48,229 bases of DNA from positions 1 to 48,229 of the forward strand of contig PAKT01000049.1 in the NCBI GenBank assembly GCA_002710725.1, written 5' to 3'. Made by a program: the position numbers and the translations under genes. Of the stretch, positions 17,165 to 25,873 are shown in pieces (positions within the stretch are counted from its first letter, which is position 1; each line of letters opens with the position of its first letter). Under the pieces are notes generated by a model. The model saw only the letters and a program-made list of their open reading frames with translations. It was not told the DNA's origin and searched no databases. Origin of the DNA: Spongiibacteraceae bacterium (lineage in GTDB: Bacteria; Pseudomonadota; Gammaproteobacteria; Pseudomonadales; Spongiibacteraceae).

Positions 17165-17983
17165 ATGGAGCCGTCTGACCTGAAGTGCAAGCCGCCCCCC
17201 GACGGAGTGGGGGCAGACTTCATCGCCGCCCTGAGCGCTGAAGCACTCGCCTCTGCCGCTGTAAACCACCCCTATTTGCATGCCATTCGCGACGGTGACT
17301 TTCCCGATGTGGAGCAGGCATTGCGGGATTTTGCCTTTGAGTACGGCTGTTACAGCCATCGCTTTACCCGATATGTTTCTGCGGTGATCGAGAATCTCGA
17401 CAGCGAAGTGCACCGCGACATCCTGCGGGCAAATCTTGCAGAGGAGCAGGGCAATGCCCACGATGCAGACCTGCCGCCCGCGGTGCTGGCCACGGTTTCT
17501 GGTCAGCCGCATACGGTTTTGTATCGCCGTTTTCAGGAAGCCCTTGGCATCGATGCGAGCTACCGCCAGCGCCGGCGGCCGAGCCCGATAAGCCTGTCCT
17601 GGCAGCAGCAGTTCACCCGGCTTTGCGAAACCAATGCCTGTGTTGGCGTCGGTGCCATCGGAATCGGCACGGAATTAATCGTTTCGCCAATCTACGAGCA
17701 GATTCTCACGGGACTGAAACGGCACAGCCGGCTTACCGACACCGAGCGTGTTTTTTTTGATCTGCACAGTGAGTGCGATGACCAGCACGCCAGCGATCTG
17801 CTAATGATTGCAGAGAGCCTGGCACATGACGCTGAGGCCTGCGAACAGATTGCCTATGGCGCGCGGGCGGCCATTGCGATGCGGGTCAGCTTTTGGGACG
17901 CGATGCTGGAACAGTCCCGCCAACCTTCCCACGCGGTCGTCGATCGCGCCTGTAACAACGAAACGGAATATACAGTCAGTTAA
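17165..17983 (+). CDS. haem-oxygenase-like diiron oxidase (HDO; iron-containing redox enzyme family)
   Basis: Predicted non-haem diiron oxygenase of the TenA/CADD/UndA superfamily, 272 residues, all-helical. Candidate ligands fall in the expected order: E93/E94 in NLAEEQGNAH, H116 in PHTVLYRRFQEALG (H99 is an alternative), E170 in GTELIVSPIY, and H201, D205, H208 in DLHSECDDQH. The last three match the H-x3-D-x2-H spacing of CADD. The set looks complete, so activity is likely. Relatives cleave C-C bonds or oxidise amines in natural-product pathways; the substrate here is unknown. Start at the ATG at 17165; the frame is open back to a GTG at 17057 that would overlap the epoxide hydrolase, and no strong ribosome site decides. 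It overlaps the methyltransferase by one base (TAATG). Confidence 0.82.
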   Translation: MEPSDLKCKPPPDGVGADFIAALSAEALASAAVNHPYLHAIRDGDFPDVEQALRDFAFEYGCYSHRFTRYVSAVIENLDSEVHRDILRANLAEEQGNAHDADLPPAVLATVSGQPHTVLYRRFQEALGIDASYRQRRRPSPISLSWQQQFTRLCETNACVGVGAIGIGTELIVSPIYEQILTGLKRHSRLTDTERVFFDLHSECDDQHASDLLMIAESLAHDAEACEQIAYGARAAIAMRVSFWDAMLEQSRQPSHAVVDRACNNETEYTVS

Positions 17984-18729
17984 TGGATACCCAACAGGTT
18001 TACAACGACAACGCCGGAAAATGGCTGCGGCTTGAGCCCAGCTCCCTGTCCGATTTTACCGCCCGGCCCCTGGTCTTTGAGGCCTGTGGTGATGTTGAGG
18101 GCAGATCGGTGCTCGACATCGGTTGCGGCGAAGGTTACTGCGCGCGCGAGTTGAAACGTCGGGGTGCCGGTGACTGTCTTGGCATTGACCTGTCTGAACA
18201 GATGATACAGGCCGCGCGTCTGCAGGAAGAGCAGGACCACTTTGGCATCGAATTTCAGGCCTGTAATATTGTAGAGTTTAAGCCAGCGCGGCGATTTGAT
18301 CTGTGTATAGCGGTTTTCCTGTTCAACTACCTGCGCGTTGAGGAAATGCGCCAGGTATTCGCCATGGTCTATCAGGCGCTGGAACCGGGCGGAGAATTCG
18401 TCTTCAGCGTGCCGCATCCCTTCTTCCCCTTTGTTCGCAAGCAGCAGACGGCACCGTTTTATTTTTCCGCTGAAGGGAAAAATTACTTCGCCGATGTCAA
18501 TGAACAGTTCGAAGGCGAAATCTGGAAGCGCGGCGGTGAGCCTCTGCACGTTCAGTGTGTGCATAAAACCTTCAGCGACTATTTTGAAGGGCTTCGCAGT
18601 GCCGGGTTTTCTACTCTGCCTCAAGTGCAGGAACTGACCGTTACCCCCGAACTCGCAGCGACGGACGAAGCTTTTTTTGGGCCACTGCTGAATGAGCCTT
18701 TGCATGTGTTGTTCAAAATTTCGAAGTGA
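17983..18729 (+). CDS. class I SAM-dependent methyltransferase
   Basis: Predicted cytoplasmic methyltransferase of 248 residues. SAM-binding motif I is VLDIGCGEGY (residues 43-52), motif II lies near LGIDLSEQMI, and the post-I acidic region is FQACNIVEF. The substrate-binding C-terminal half carries SVPHPFFPF and several aromatic residues, as in UbiE/small-molecule O- or N-methyltransferases. Acceptor unknown. One-base overlaps with both neighbours (TAATG upstream, TGATG downstream) tie it to the diiron oxidase and the adenylation-carrier protein, so it probably tailors the carrier-bound or released product. Confidence 0.88.
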   Translation: MDTQQVYNDNAGKWLRLEPSSLSDFTARPLVFEACGDVEGRSVLDIGCGEGYCARELKRRGAGDCLGIDLSEQMIQAARLQEEQDHFGIEFQACNIVEFKPARRFDLCIAVFLFNYLRVEEMRQVFAMVYQALEPGGEFVFSVPHPFFPFVRKQQTAPFYFSAEGKNYFADVNEQFEGEIWKRGGEPLHVQCVHKTFSDYFEGLRSAGFSTLPQVQELTVTPELAATDEAFFGPLLNEPLHVLFKISK

Positions 18730-21446
18730 TGGCTGAGGTTTCCGCTGACAACGCGGTATCTCCCGATGCGCTGATCGGCCGTCTCTTTCAGCACGCAAAC
18801 CATCTACCGGATCACCCTGCGATTGCGACGCCGGTATGTACGATCAGCTACGCCCGCTTGGCCAGGCTGGTTGCTGCACAGGCCCGGGCGCTGGCCGACA
18901 GCGGAGTCGCCTCCGATGCAACGGTCGGCATTTGCTGCGGCGATGATGTTTCTCACCTGCTGCTGTGTCTTGCGACGATATACTGCGGCGCCACATCCTG
19001 CACGATACCCAGTCACGAATCCAAAGCGCTGCAAGATGCTCTGGTGAAACGCTGCGGCGCTGGCACAGTGCTCGATGAGACACACGCACTCGATTGGATG
19101 TCGCAGGGTTCAGATGAATCGTCCATCGCCCCGGCGCCGGAAGCGAGCATTCTATTTTCAACCTCGGGTACAAGCGGCGAGCCCAAACTGGTCCTGCACA
19201 AGGATAGGGACCTGGTTGCCCAGGCGCATCGTCATATTGGTTCGCCGCAGGAGCGCTTTGCCTGTCTGGCAGCGATTGAACACAACTTTACCAAGCGTCA
19301 TCGCCTCTATTGCGTCGCGGTCGGCGCCACCAATGTTTTTCCGGGAACGGCTGGCGAGCAATTGATCGAGCGTTGTCTGTCGCTTGAGGTCAATGTGCTG
19401 CATGTTTCCGCCTTTCAGGCGCAGGAGTTGCTGTCGCAGCCCGATAGCCGGCGTCTGGCAGGACTTCGACTTAAACTGGGTGGCTCCCATGTCGCGCCCG
19501 TGCTGCGCCAGCAGTTGCGGGAAAACATCACCTCTCGCCTGCAGGCCGGCTACGGCACCACGGAAACCGGAGCAATTGCCTTCACTGACCCCGACGACGA
19601 AGGCGCTGGCGACAGTGTTGGCAGACCACTGCCCGGCATCGATATTCGCGCGGTGTCGCCTGAGCGCGAGCCGCTGGCATCTGGTGAGCGGGGCGAGCTG
19701 GCGGTGCGCTGCGACGGCATGTTTCGCGGCTATCTGGGTAAGCCGGACTTGACGGCATCCCGACTTGAAAATGGCTGGTTTTACACGGGCGATACCGGCT
19801 ATCTGGACAGTGAGGGGCGCATCCATATCAGCGGTCGGATCGATGACATGTTTGTCTTTAACAGCATGAACATCTACCCGCAGGATATCGAGTCTGTGAT
19901 TCGCGAGTATCCGGCCGTCAGTGATGTGGTGGTGCTGCCGCGAAAGTCAGCTGCGCACGGCAACATTCCGGTGGCGCTTGTGGTGTTGCAGGGCAGCCCC
20001 AAAAAACAGTTGCCTGCTCTGAAGAAATTTGTTCGCAAACGCGTCGGGATAAGAGCGCCGCGACAATACGTGGTGCTCGATGAAATACCGACCAATGCCT
20101 CAGGCAAGATTGCCCGTCGCGATGTTATGGCGCTGCCGGACAAGAGTGACCGCTTGCGTGAAGACCTTGTCGCAATGCTCGACCCGCGCGTCAGGCGCCG
20201 GGTAAAACCGTCGGTGATCAGGGACTTTGTTCGCGGTGAGTCTGATATTGCCCTGCGCAAGTTTGCAATGGATTCTCTCGAGCGCCTTGAACTGCTGCTG
20301 ACACTGGAAACCGGCTACAACGTGGTGGTGCCTCCGGGCGCGTTTAACGGCTTTCGCTATCTGGGGGATCTTGTCGCTTATATTCTCTCGCCGCGGCAGC
20401 GCGATGAGCTTGAGAGCAGCGTTTCCCTTATTGAAAGCCCGCCCTTGCCTGTGGATGCCGCCGATGGCCATGTGCCCTATGTTGTGCGCTTTTTTCAGCG
20501 CATTTTCCGCGTCAGCCGGGCGCTGGTTCAGCTCAGCAAGTCGCTGTCGACGTTGGATAACCGTCTGACGCCGACCGAGGTTGAATGTTTGTACGAGTGG
20601 CATGCCCGCGGCCAGTTGCTGGCCGGGGATGTTGCCGACAACAAGCGCGCGATCGTGACGCGTTGGCTGCGCGGAATGCGCGATCTTATGGCGATGAGCG
20701 GTAAGCAAAAACCGGAAGTTTTCGCTTTGCGGCGGCTGGCGCCGAGTGCTCGGCTTTTTACCGGCTCAGGGGCCGCCAAGGGCAAGGCACTGCTGATCTG
20801 TTTTCCGCCGAGCGGTGGTCGCAACCTGATGATGCCTAACGCGGCCCTTCTGCAGCACGCCGATGCGGCGCAGACTGATGTGCTGATGCTTTCTGAGATC
20901 TTTAACCAGAAGTACCGACGGGGTATTCCCTTTGTCGGCGGCAATCTCGCCGAAATCATAGCCTGGCTGAACCGGCAGGTCGGCGATTACCGACAGATCC
21001 TGACCATCGGCGTCAGTGCGGGCGCCTATCCCGCACTGGTGGCCGCGGGCCAGCTACAGGCTGAATGTGCGCTCAGTGTTGGCGGTCGTTTTTATCGCCG
21101 GCGTCATCTCGCCGACAATATACGCCGGCTGGTATCCCTTTACCGGTCGCGACGCAGGGCGCGCGCAATGCGGATAATTTTTGCCTACGGCGTCGACGAT
21201 GCCCGTGATAAAGCCTTCGCCGAATTTATGGCCCGGTTTTCCGGTGGCGAGCTATTGCCGGTGGCCTTCAGTGACAAACCGGTCGGTCACGAAATACTCA
21301 GGCAGTTGCTGGATCGCGGGGAATTGCGCGATTTTCTGGCTAGGACCGTTTTCGCGGGCCTTGATGAGAATGCGTTGAGAGACAAGGCAAATCCTTCGGA
21401 AGCACCACCCATACAAGAGCCCGCACAATACCAACGTGCCGACTAG
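18729..21446 (+). CDS. NRPS-like adenylation-carrier-thioesterase protein
   Basis: A 905-residue single-module enzyme. Residues about 15-480 form an acyl-adenylating domain: STSGTSGEPK (144-153), GYGTTETG (274-281), YTGDTG, GRIDDMFVF, and K460 in TNASGKIARRD. The helix that holds the amino-acid-binding Asp in NRPS domains reads NVLHVSAFQ, so an acid without an alpha-amino group (fatty or aryl) is the likelier substrate. A carrier domain follows with phosphopantetheine site S516 in FAMDSLERL. After a helical linker (about 565-680) of unknown nature comes an alpha/beta-hydrolase domain with S763 in GVSAGAYPAL, D823/D824 and H854, a probable thioesterase. There is no condensation domain. The start is the ATG that overlaps the methyltransferase stop by one base. 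Confidence 0.85.
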   Translation: MAEVSADNAVSPDALIGRLFQHANHLPDHPAIATPVCTISYARLARLVAAQARALADSGVASDATVGICCGDDVSHLLLCLATIYCGATSCTIPSHESKALQDALVKRCGAGTVLDETHALDWMSQGSDESSIAPAPEASILFSTSGTSGEPKLVLHKDRDLVAQAHRHIGSPQERFACLAAIEHNFTKRHRLYCVAVGATNVFPGTAGEQLIERCLSLEVNVLHVSAFQAQELLSQPDSRRLAGLRLKLGGSHVAPVLRQQLRENITSRLQAGYGTTETGAIAFTDPDDEGAGDSVGRPLPGIDIRAVSPEREPLASGERGELAVRCDGMFRGYLGKPDLTASRLENGWFYTGDTGYLDSEGRIHISGRIDDMFVFNSMNIYPQDIESVIREYPAVSDVVVLPRKSAAHGNIPVALVVLQGSPKKQLPALKKFVRKRVGIRAPRQYVVLDEIPTNASGKIARRDVMALPDKSDRLREDLVAMLDPRVRRRVKPSVIRDFVRGESDIALRKFAMDSLERLELLLTLETGYNVVVPPGAFNGFRYLGDLVAYILSPRQRDELESSVSLIESPPLPVDAADGHVPYVVRFFQRIFRVSRALVQLSKSLSTLDNRLTPTEVECLYEWHARGQLLAGDVADNKRAIVTRWLRGMRDLMAMSGKQKPEVFALRRLAPSARLFTGSGAAKGKALLICFPPSGGRNLMMPNAALLQHADAAQTDVLMLSEIFNQKYRRGIPFVGGNLAEIIAWLNRQVGDYRQILTIGVSAGAYPALVAAGQLQAECALSVGGRFYRRRHLADNIRRLVSLYRSRRRARAMRIIFAYGVDDARDKAFAEFMARFSGGELLPVAFSDKPVGHEILRQLLDRGELRDFLARTVFAGLDENALRDKANPSEAPPIQEPAQYQRAD

Positions 21447-21569
21447 AGCTATTCTTCCTGAATCCTCCTTCGCGATACCGTCGGTATTTATCATCACCGG
21501 CCCTTAGTGGCGACATTAGCGCTCTCAATCCTCCCCAAGTTAAATTAGACTAGCCGGGTAGGAGGGCCA

Positions 21570-23237
21570 ATGGACAAGCCAGACAAAATCCGGGCGAGTA
21601 TTTTTTCGCCGCTACAGCACGCCACATTCCGCAATATGTGGCTCAGCAATACCGTCACCAATGCCGGCAGCTTGATTCAGAGTGTCGCGGCGGCCTGGGT
21701 GATGACGGGTATTTCTACCGCGGACCACGTGGCTCTGGTACAGACTGCGACCTTCCTGCCGATGGCCCTGTTCGCCCTTCCGGCGGGTGCCATTGCCGAT
21801 ATTTACGATCGTCGCAAAGTGCAGATGGTGTTCTTTTTCGTGTCGATGTTGGCGGCGATCCTGATGACGGTTGTGTCGGCCTTTGACCTGATTACGCCCT
21901 GGGTTTTGCTGGGCTTGTGCTTTCTTGTGGGCACCGGTGGTGCGCTGGCGGCGCCGGCGCGTGGTGCCTCGGTGGCAGAACAGGTGCCCTCACCGCTGAT
22001 TCCTCAGGCGGTTGCGCTCAACAATATCAGTTACAACCTGGCGCGCAGCGTCGGCCCGGCCATTGGCGGTATGTTGGTAGCAGCCTTTGGCGCGACCATT
22101 GCCTTTGCGGTCAATGCGCTCAGTTTTATTCCGATGCTCGAATCACTGCGCCGCTGGAAGCGTGAGCCGGAATCATCGCGTCTGCCGCCGGAGGGCCTGT
22201 TGCGCTCGGTTAATTCCGGGGTGCGTTATGTGGTGCATATGCAGCCGGTGCGACGCGCGGTTGGCCGGGCCTTTCTGGTCTGCCTGGTCGGTGCCGCGTT
22301 GCCGTCGCTGATGCCCTTGGTGGCGAAGGATATTCTGGTCGGGGACGCCAGTACTTTTGGTTTGATGCTGGGCTGCTTTGGCATAGGAGCCGTCGGCGGT
22401 ATTTTTGTACTGCAACCCATGCGCGATCGTTTTGGTAACGAAGGCACTCTTCGGTTGTGCTGCGTGGTTATTGGTGTGACCACCGCGCTGCTTTCGATCT
22501 GCAGCAATGAATGGCTGGCCTATGCGGTGCTGACGGTTGCCGGTGTAGCCTGGATGATGGTGACCACCATTATCAGCGTGATGGTGCAGCTGTTTGTGCC
22601 GCGCTGGGTGATGGGGCGCGCCATTGCCACCTCGAGCGCAGCGATTACCTTGGGCGTGGCGATAGGTGCGTGGTGTTGGGGTATGGTGGCGCGCGATTTC
22701 GGTTTGGTGATGGCCTTACAGATCGCGGGCGCTGCGATGATGGCGACTCTGTTACTGGGTTGGGTGTTGCCGGTGGCGGATCGCGACGAATCTACGGAAC
22801 TGGATGAGGAACTTCTCGACGACCCGGATATTCAATTGGGGATTACGGGTCGCAGCGGTCCGGTCACTATTGAGCTGCAGTACCGCATCCCTGTGGAAAA
22901 AGCCCGGGATTTCTACAACATCATGCGCGAGCAGCAGAAGGCCCGCTCCCGTAATGGTGCTTATTACTGGTCTATTTCCCGCAATATTTCTGATCCTGAA
23001 CAGTGGTGCGAACGCTTCAGTTGCCCCACCTGGAATGACTATCTGAGGCTGCGCAACCGCCGCACGCTGGAAGACAGTGAGCTGCATCGTCGAGCGGCAG
23101 AGATGCAGTTGGGAATGGAACCGATACGTGTGCAGCGCTGGCTGGATCGCCCGTCCGGTTCCGTGCGCTTGAGCGATTCGGTACCAGACAGAGGTAACGA
23201 GGCGCTCAATGTGCAGGGGCAGGGCAATACCGCATGA
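21570..23237 (+). CDS. MFS exporter with C-terminal soluble domain (MFS_3/EntS-like)
   Basis: Predicted inner-membrane exporter of 555 residues. About twelve transmembrane segments span residues 25-405, with MFS motif A at AGAIADIYDRRKV and a conserved AVALNNISYNLARSVGPAIGG. This is the PF05977 group that includes siderophore and antibiotic exporters. Residues about 425-555 are soluble and contain a short ferredoxin-like segment (GPVTIELQYRIPVEKARDFY) resembling the antibiotic-monooxygenase-type tail found in this group. A GGAGG site sits at 21560-21564. It lies 123 bases after the adenylation-carrier gene on the same strand and is the natural candidate exporter for its product. No terminator is visible between them. 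Confidence 0.88.
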   Translation: MDKPDKIRASIFSPLQHATFRNMWLSNTVTNAGSLIQSVAAAWVMTGISTADHVALVQTATFLPMALFALPAGAIADIYDRRKVQMVFFFVSMLAAILMTVVSAFDLITPWVLLGLCFLVGTGGALAAPARGASVAEQVPSPLIPQAVALNNISYNLARSVGPAIGGMLVAAFGATIAFAVNALSFIPMLESLRRWKREPESSRLPPEGLLRSVNSGVRYVVHMQPVRRAVGRAFLVCLVGAALPSLMPLVAKDILVGDASTFGLMLGCFGIGAVGGIFVLQPMRDRFGNEGTLRLCCVVIGVTTALLSICSNEWLAYAVLTVAGVAWMMVTTIISVMVQLFVPRWVMGRAIATSSAAITLGVAIGAWCWGMVARDFGLVMALQIAGAAMMATLLLGWVLPVADRDESTELDEELLDDPDIQLGITGRSGPVTIELQYRIPVEKARDFYNIMREQQKARSRNGAYYWSISRNISDPEQWCERFSCPTWNDYLRLRNRRTLEDSELHRRAAEMQLGMEPIRVQRWLDRPSGSVRLSDSVPDRGNEALNVQGQGNTA

Positions 23238-23255
23238 TCTAGCGATGGGATGTGG

Positions 23256-24476
23256 TCAGCGTTTCGCTTGCAGAAAGTTTCTGGCGCCGCGACCCGCGGC
23301 CACACCGCTGGCGAAACAGGCGGTAAGAAGATAGCCGCCGGTGGGCGCTTCCCAGTCCAGCATCTCTCCCGCGCAGAACAGGCCGGGATATTGGTGGCAC
23401 ATCAGCGACTCATCAAGTTCCGAAAAACAGACACCCCCTGCGGTGCTGATGGCCTCGTCCAGCGGGCGTGTTGAGTGAAAGGTTTGTGGCAGCGCTTTTA
23501 TCAGCGCCGGCAACTGGCGGCGATTCAGCATTTGCTGTTTTTCGCTCAGGGCCTTTAGAAGTGCCAGCTTGCCGTCGACAAGGCCCAGTTTTCGCAGCGT
23601 GTTGCTGACGGAGTCGCCTTTGCGGGCGTTGATAATCGATGTCAGCTCGCTTTTGCTCCGATCGGGCAGCAAATCCCAGTAAACCGTGCAGGTGCCGTGT
23701 TGCTCGATGGCATCGCGCAGCAGGTGTGAGGCGGCATAGATCAGGCCGCCTTCAATCCCGTAGCGGCTGATCAGTGCATCACCGCATTGCTGCCAGCCCC
23801 CCAGGCTAAGACCGATATGTTTGAGTGGGCTGCCGAAGCTCTCGCTTGGCATGTGTGCGGGCCAGGGGTAGTTAAAACCACAGTTGCTCGGGCGCAGCGG
23901 CGCGCAGCGAATGCCTCGAGCCTGCAGTGGTTCCTGCCAGGCGCCGTCCGAGCCCAGTGAGCGCCAGCTGCCGCCTCCAAGAGAAAGCACCGTTACTCCA
24001 GCGCTGACTTTGAGTGAATTCCCTTGGGTTTCAAAAACCGCTTCGCCGGACTCATCCCAGCCGAGCCAGCGCTGGCGGGTATGAAAGGTAACGCCATTTC
24101 GCTTTAGGCGCTCAAGCCAGCGACGCAGCAGCGGTGCTGCTTTCATCTGTTCCGGGAAGACGCGGCCGGAGCTTCCGACAAAGGTTGCTATCCCAAGCTC
24201 TTCACACCACTGACGCAGATCAGCGGGCCCGAAGCGGCGCAAAAGCGGCTCTATATCAGTGCTGCGCTGATAGTAGCGCGCCATGAACGTCTCGTAAGCT
24301 TCGCTGTGAGTAATATTCAGGCCACCAATGCCGGCGCGCAGGAACTTGCGGCCCACGGTGGGCATCCGTTCGAACACAGCGACACTGAAACCGTTGCCGG
24401 AAAGTTGTTCCGCCGCCATCAAGCCGGCGGGGCCGCCGCCAATGATAAGGGCGTCGTATTGTTGGGTGGAGGTCAC
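23256..24476 (-). CDS. FAD-dependent flavoprotein (HI0933/TIGR03862-like)
   Basis: Predicted NAD(P)/FAD oxidoreductase of 406 residues. The FAD dinucleotide fold is at the N-terminus (DALIIGGGPAGLMAAEQLS), followed by GRKFLRAGIGGLNITH, the family hallmark. The C-terminus closes the FAD site with GVCFSELDESLMCHQYPGLF and GEMLDWEAPTGGYLLTACFA. The start is a GTG at 24476 with no clear ribosome site. It converges on the MFS gene (18 bases between stops) and diverges from the VOC gene. The reaction is not established for the family. It is not obviously part of the biosynthetic cluster, since it is on the opposite strand. Confidence 0.9.
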   Translation of the reverse strand: MTSTQQYDALIIGGGPAGLMAAEQLSGNGFSVAVFERMPTVGRKFLRAGIGGLNITHSEAYETFMARYYQRSTDIEPLLRRFGPADLRQWCEELGIATFVGSSGRVFPEQMKAAPLLRRWLERLKRNGVTFHTRQRWLGWDESGEAVFETQGNSLKVSAGVTVLSLGGGSWRSLGSDGAWQEPLQARGIRCAPLRPSNCGFNYPWPAHMPSESFGSPLKHIGLSLGGWQQCGDALISRYGIEGGLIYAASHLLRDAIEQHGTCTVYWDLLPDRSKSELTSIINARKGDSVSNTLRKLGLVDGKLALLKALSEKQQMLNRRQLPALIKALPQTFHSTRPLDEAISTAGGVCFSELDESLMCHQYPGLFCAGEMLDWEAPTGGYLLTACFASGVAAGRGARNFLQAKR

Positions 24477-24561
24477 AGGCAGCGTTACCGGAGTTTCACG
24501 TTAGTTGGAGAAAGGTTCACTATCATACCTGTCTAGGCAATAAGACGCAGGAGAAAGCGCT

Positions 24562-24957
24562 ATGACCGACGGGCGAATAATCGGCCTTCAGCATCTGGCT
24601 ATAAATGTGGTCAATCTTGATGCGGCCAAAACATTTTATGGGGATATGCTGGGTTTGCCGGAACTGCCGCGCCCCGCTGCGGTAGCTGACCAGTTTCGCA
24701 GTGTCTGGTATCTGTTGGGCAACGCTGAATTACACGTTGTCGAGAATCCTGAATTCAAGCCGCTCAAATCGCCGCTGGGGCCACATTTTGCGGTGGCCTG
24801 TGACGATTTCCAGCTGGCCTGCGAGTGCATCAGCAAGCAGACAGACGCGATTGTCTTTGGTCCGGCTCGCGGTGTCGATGGCATTGAACGCATGGTGGTG
24901 CGCGATCCAACGGGCAATATCGTTGAGATTATTGATCTTCCCCTGCACGGAAACTGA
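24562..24957 (+). CDS. VOC-superfamily protein (glyoxalase/dioxygenase-like)
   Basis: A 131-residue vicinal-oxygen-chelate protein with the two beta-alpha-beta-beta-beta halves: IGLQHLAINVVNLDAAKTFY with WYLLGNAELHVVE, then GPHFAVACDDF with RMVVRDPTGNIVEIIDL. Potential metal ligands are the His in GLQHLAI, the His in AELHVV, the His in GPHFAV and the Glu in NIVEIID. The ribosome site GCAGGAGAAAG precedes the ATG at 24562. Such proteins may be lactoylglutathione lyases, dioxygenases or resistance proteins; nothing here selects one. Confidence 0.88.
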   Translation: MTDGRIIGLQHLAINVVNLDAAKTFYGDMLGLPELPRPAAVADQFRSVWYLLGNAELHVVENPEFKPLKSPLGPHFAVACDDFQLACECISKQTDAIVFGPARGVDGIERMVVRDPTGNIVEIIDLPLHGN

Positions 24958-25154
24958 TGTCGCGCCACTGCCCACTAGACGTCCAATGTCACATTTTTAT
25001 TGAGAAATACAGGCAATTTTGACTTTCTGCAGACCAGATGCTGGCCATGTCTTGCTGCCCTGCGTAGCCTCAGCGCTAACGGTTGTGCAACTTCTCGTCT
25101 GACTGTTGTCGGAGTGAGTTGAGGCACTTATCCAAACGGAAAAGGAGGATTATT

Positions 25155-25781
25155 GTGAGTTTTAAACTGCCAGACCTTCCGTACGCACAAAACGCGCTCG
25201 AACCCCATATTTCAAAGGAGACTTTGGAGTATCACCATGGAAAGCATCATCAGAAATACGTCGATACCCTGAATGATCTGGTAAAAGGCACAGACGATGA
25301 AAAACGCGAGCTGGAAGATATTGTTAAAAGTGCAGACGGCAAGCTGTTCAATCAGGCTGCACAGGTCTGGAACCACACCTTTTACTGGCACTGCCTTAGC
25401 CCGAAAGGCGGAACCGGGCCGAGTGGCGAACTGAAATCGTGTATCGAGCACTGCTTTGGTTCAGTTGAAAAGTTCAAGGAGGAATTCAATGCCAAGGCTG
25501 CAGCCAATTTCGGTTCGGGCTGGACCTGGCTGGTGAAAGTGAATGGTCAGGACAAAAAACTCGAGATTATCAATACCGACGACGCGGATACGCCGATAGT
25601 CGGTGACCGGTATGTGCCGCTGCTGACCGTCGATGTCTGGGAGCATGCCTACTACATCGACTATCGCAATGCGCGGCCGAAATATCTCGACGCTATCTGG
25701 AATGTCGTTAACTGGAAGTTTGTAGAGGAAAATTTCGCTCACCCGGAACATGCGGCATCCCAGTTCCAGTTCGCTGCCTGA
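25155..25781 (+). CDS. sodB: iron superoxide dismutase
   Basis: Cytoplasmic Fe-SOD, 208 residues, dismutating superoxide. Metal ligands H27 (LEYHHGKHH), H74 (VWNHTFYWHCL), D160 and H164 (LTVDVWEHAYYIDYRN) are all present. AAANFGSGWTWLV favours the iron over the manganese type. The start is a GTG at 25155 with a near-perfect AAAGGAGG six bases upstream at 25141-25148; the 24-residue extension upstream is not SOD-like. It is followed by a strong terminator at 25800. The 200 bases upstream hold no gene I can see. Confidence 0.97.
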   Translation: MSFKLPDLPYAQNALEPHISKETLEYHHGKHHQKYVDTLNDLVKGTDDEKRELEDIVKSADGKLFNQAAQVWNHTFYWHCLSPKGGTGPSGELKSCIEHCFGSVEKFKEEFNAKAAANFGSGWTWLVKVNGQDKKLEIINTDDADTPIVGDRYVPLLTVDVWEHAYYIDYRNARPKYLDAIWNVVNWKFVEENFAHPEHAASQFQFAA

Positions 25782-25799
25782 TTCGCGCAGGCTGCATTT

Positions 25800-25836
25800 A
25801 AAAAGCCAGGAAGGGGTTCCCCTTCCTGGCTTTTTT
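25800..25836. terminator. bidirectional intrinsic terminator between sodB and rnfE
   Basis: A perfect 17-base inverted repeat (arms 25800-25816 and 25819-25835, two-base loop) with a GC core AGCCAGGAAGGGG. It is flanked by A5 on the left and T6 on the right, so it works for both converging transcripts, sodB (plus) and the rnf operon (minus). Confidence 0.95.
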
Positions 25837-25873
25837 ATTTATCGCCGAGTAGTGATAGAGCGCTATCAGGGTA

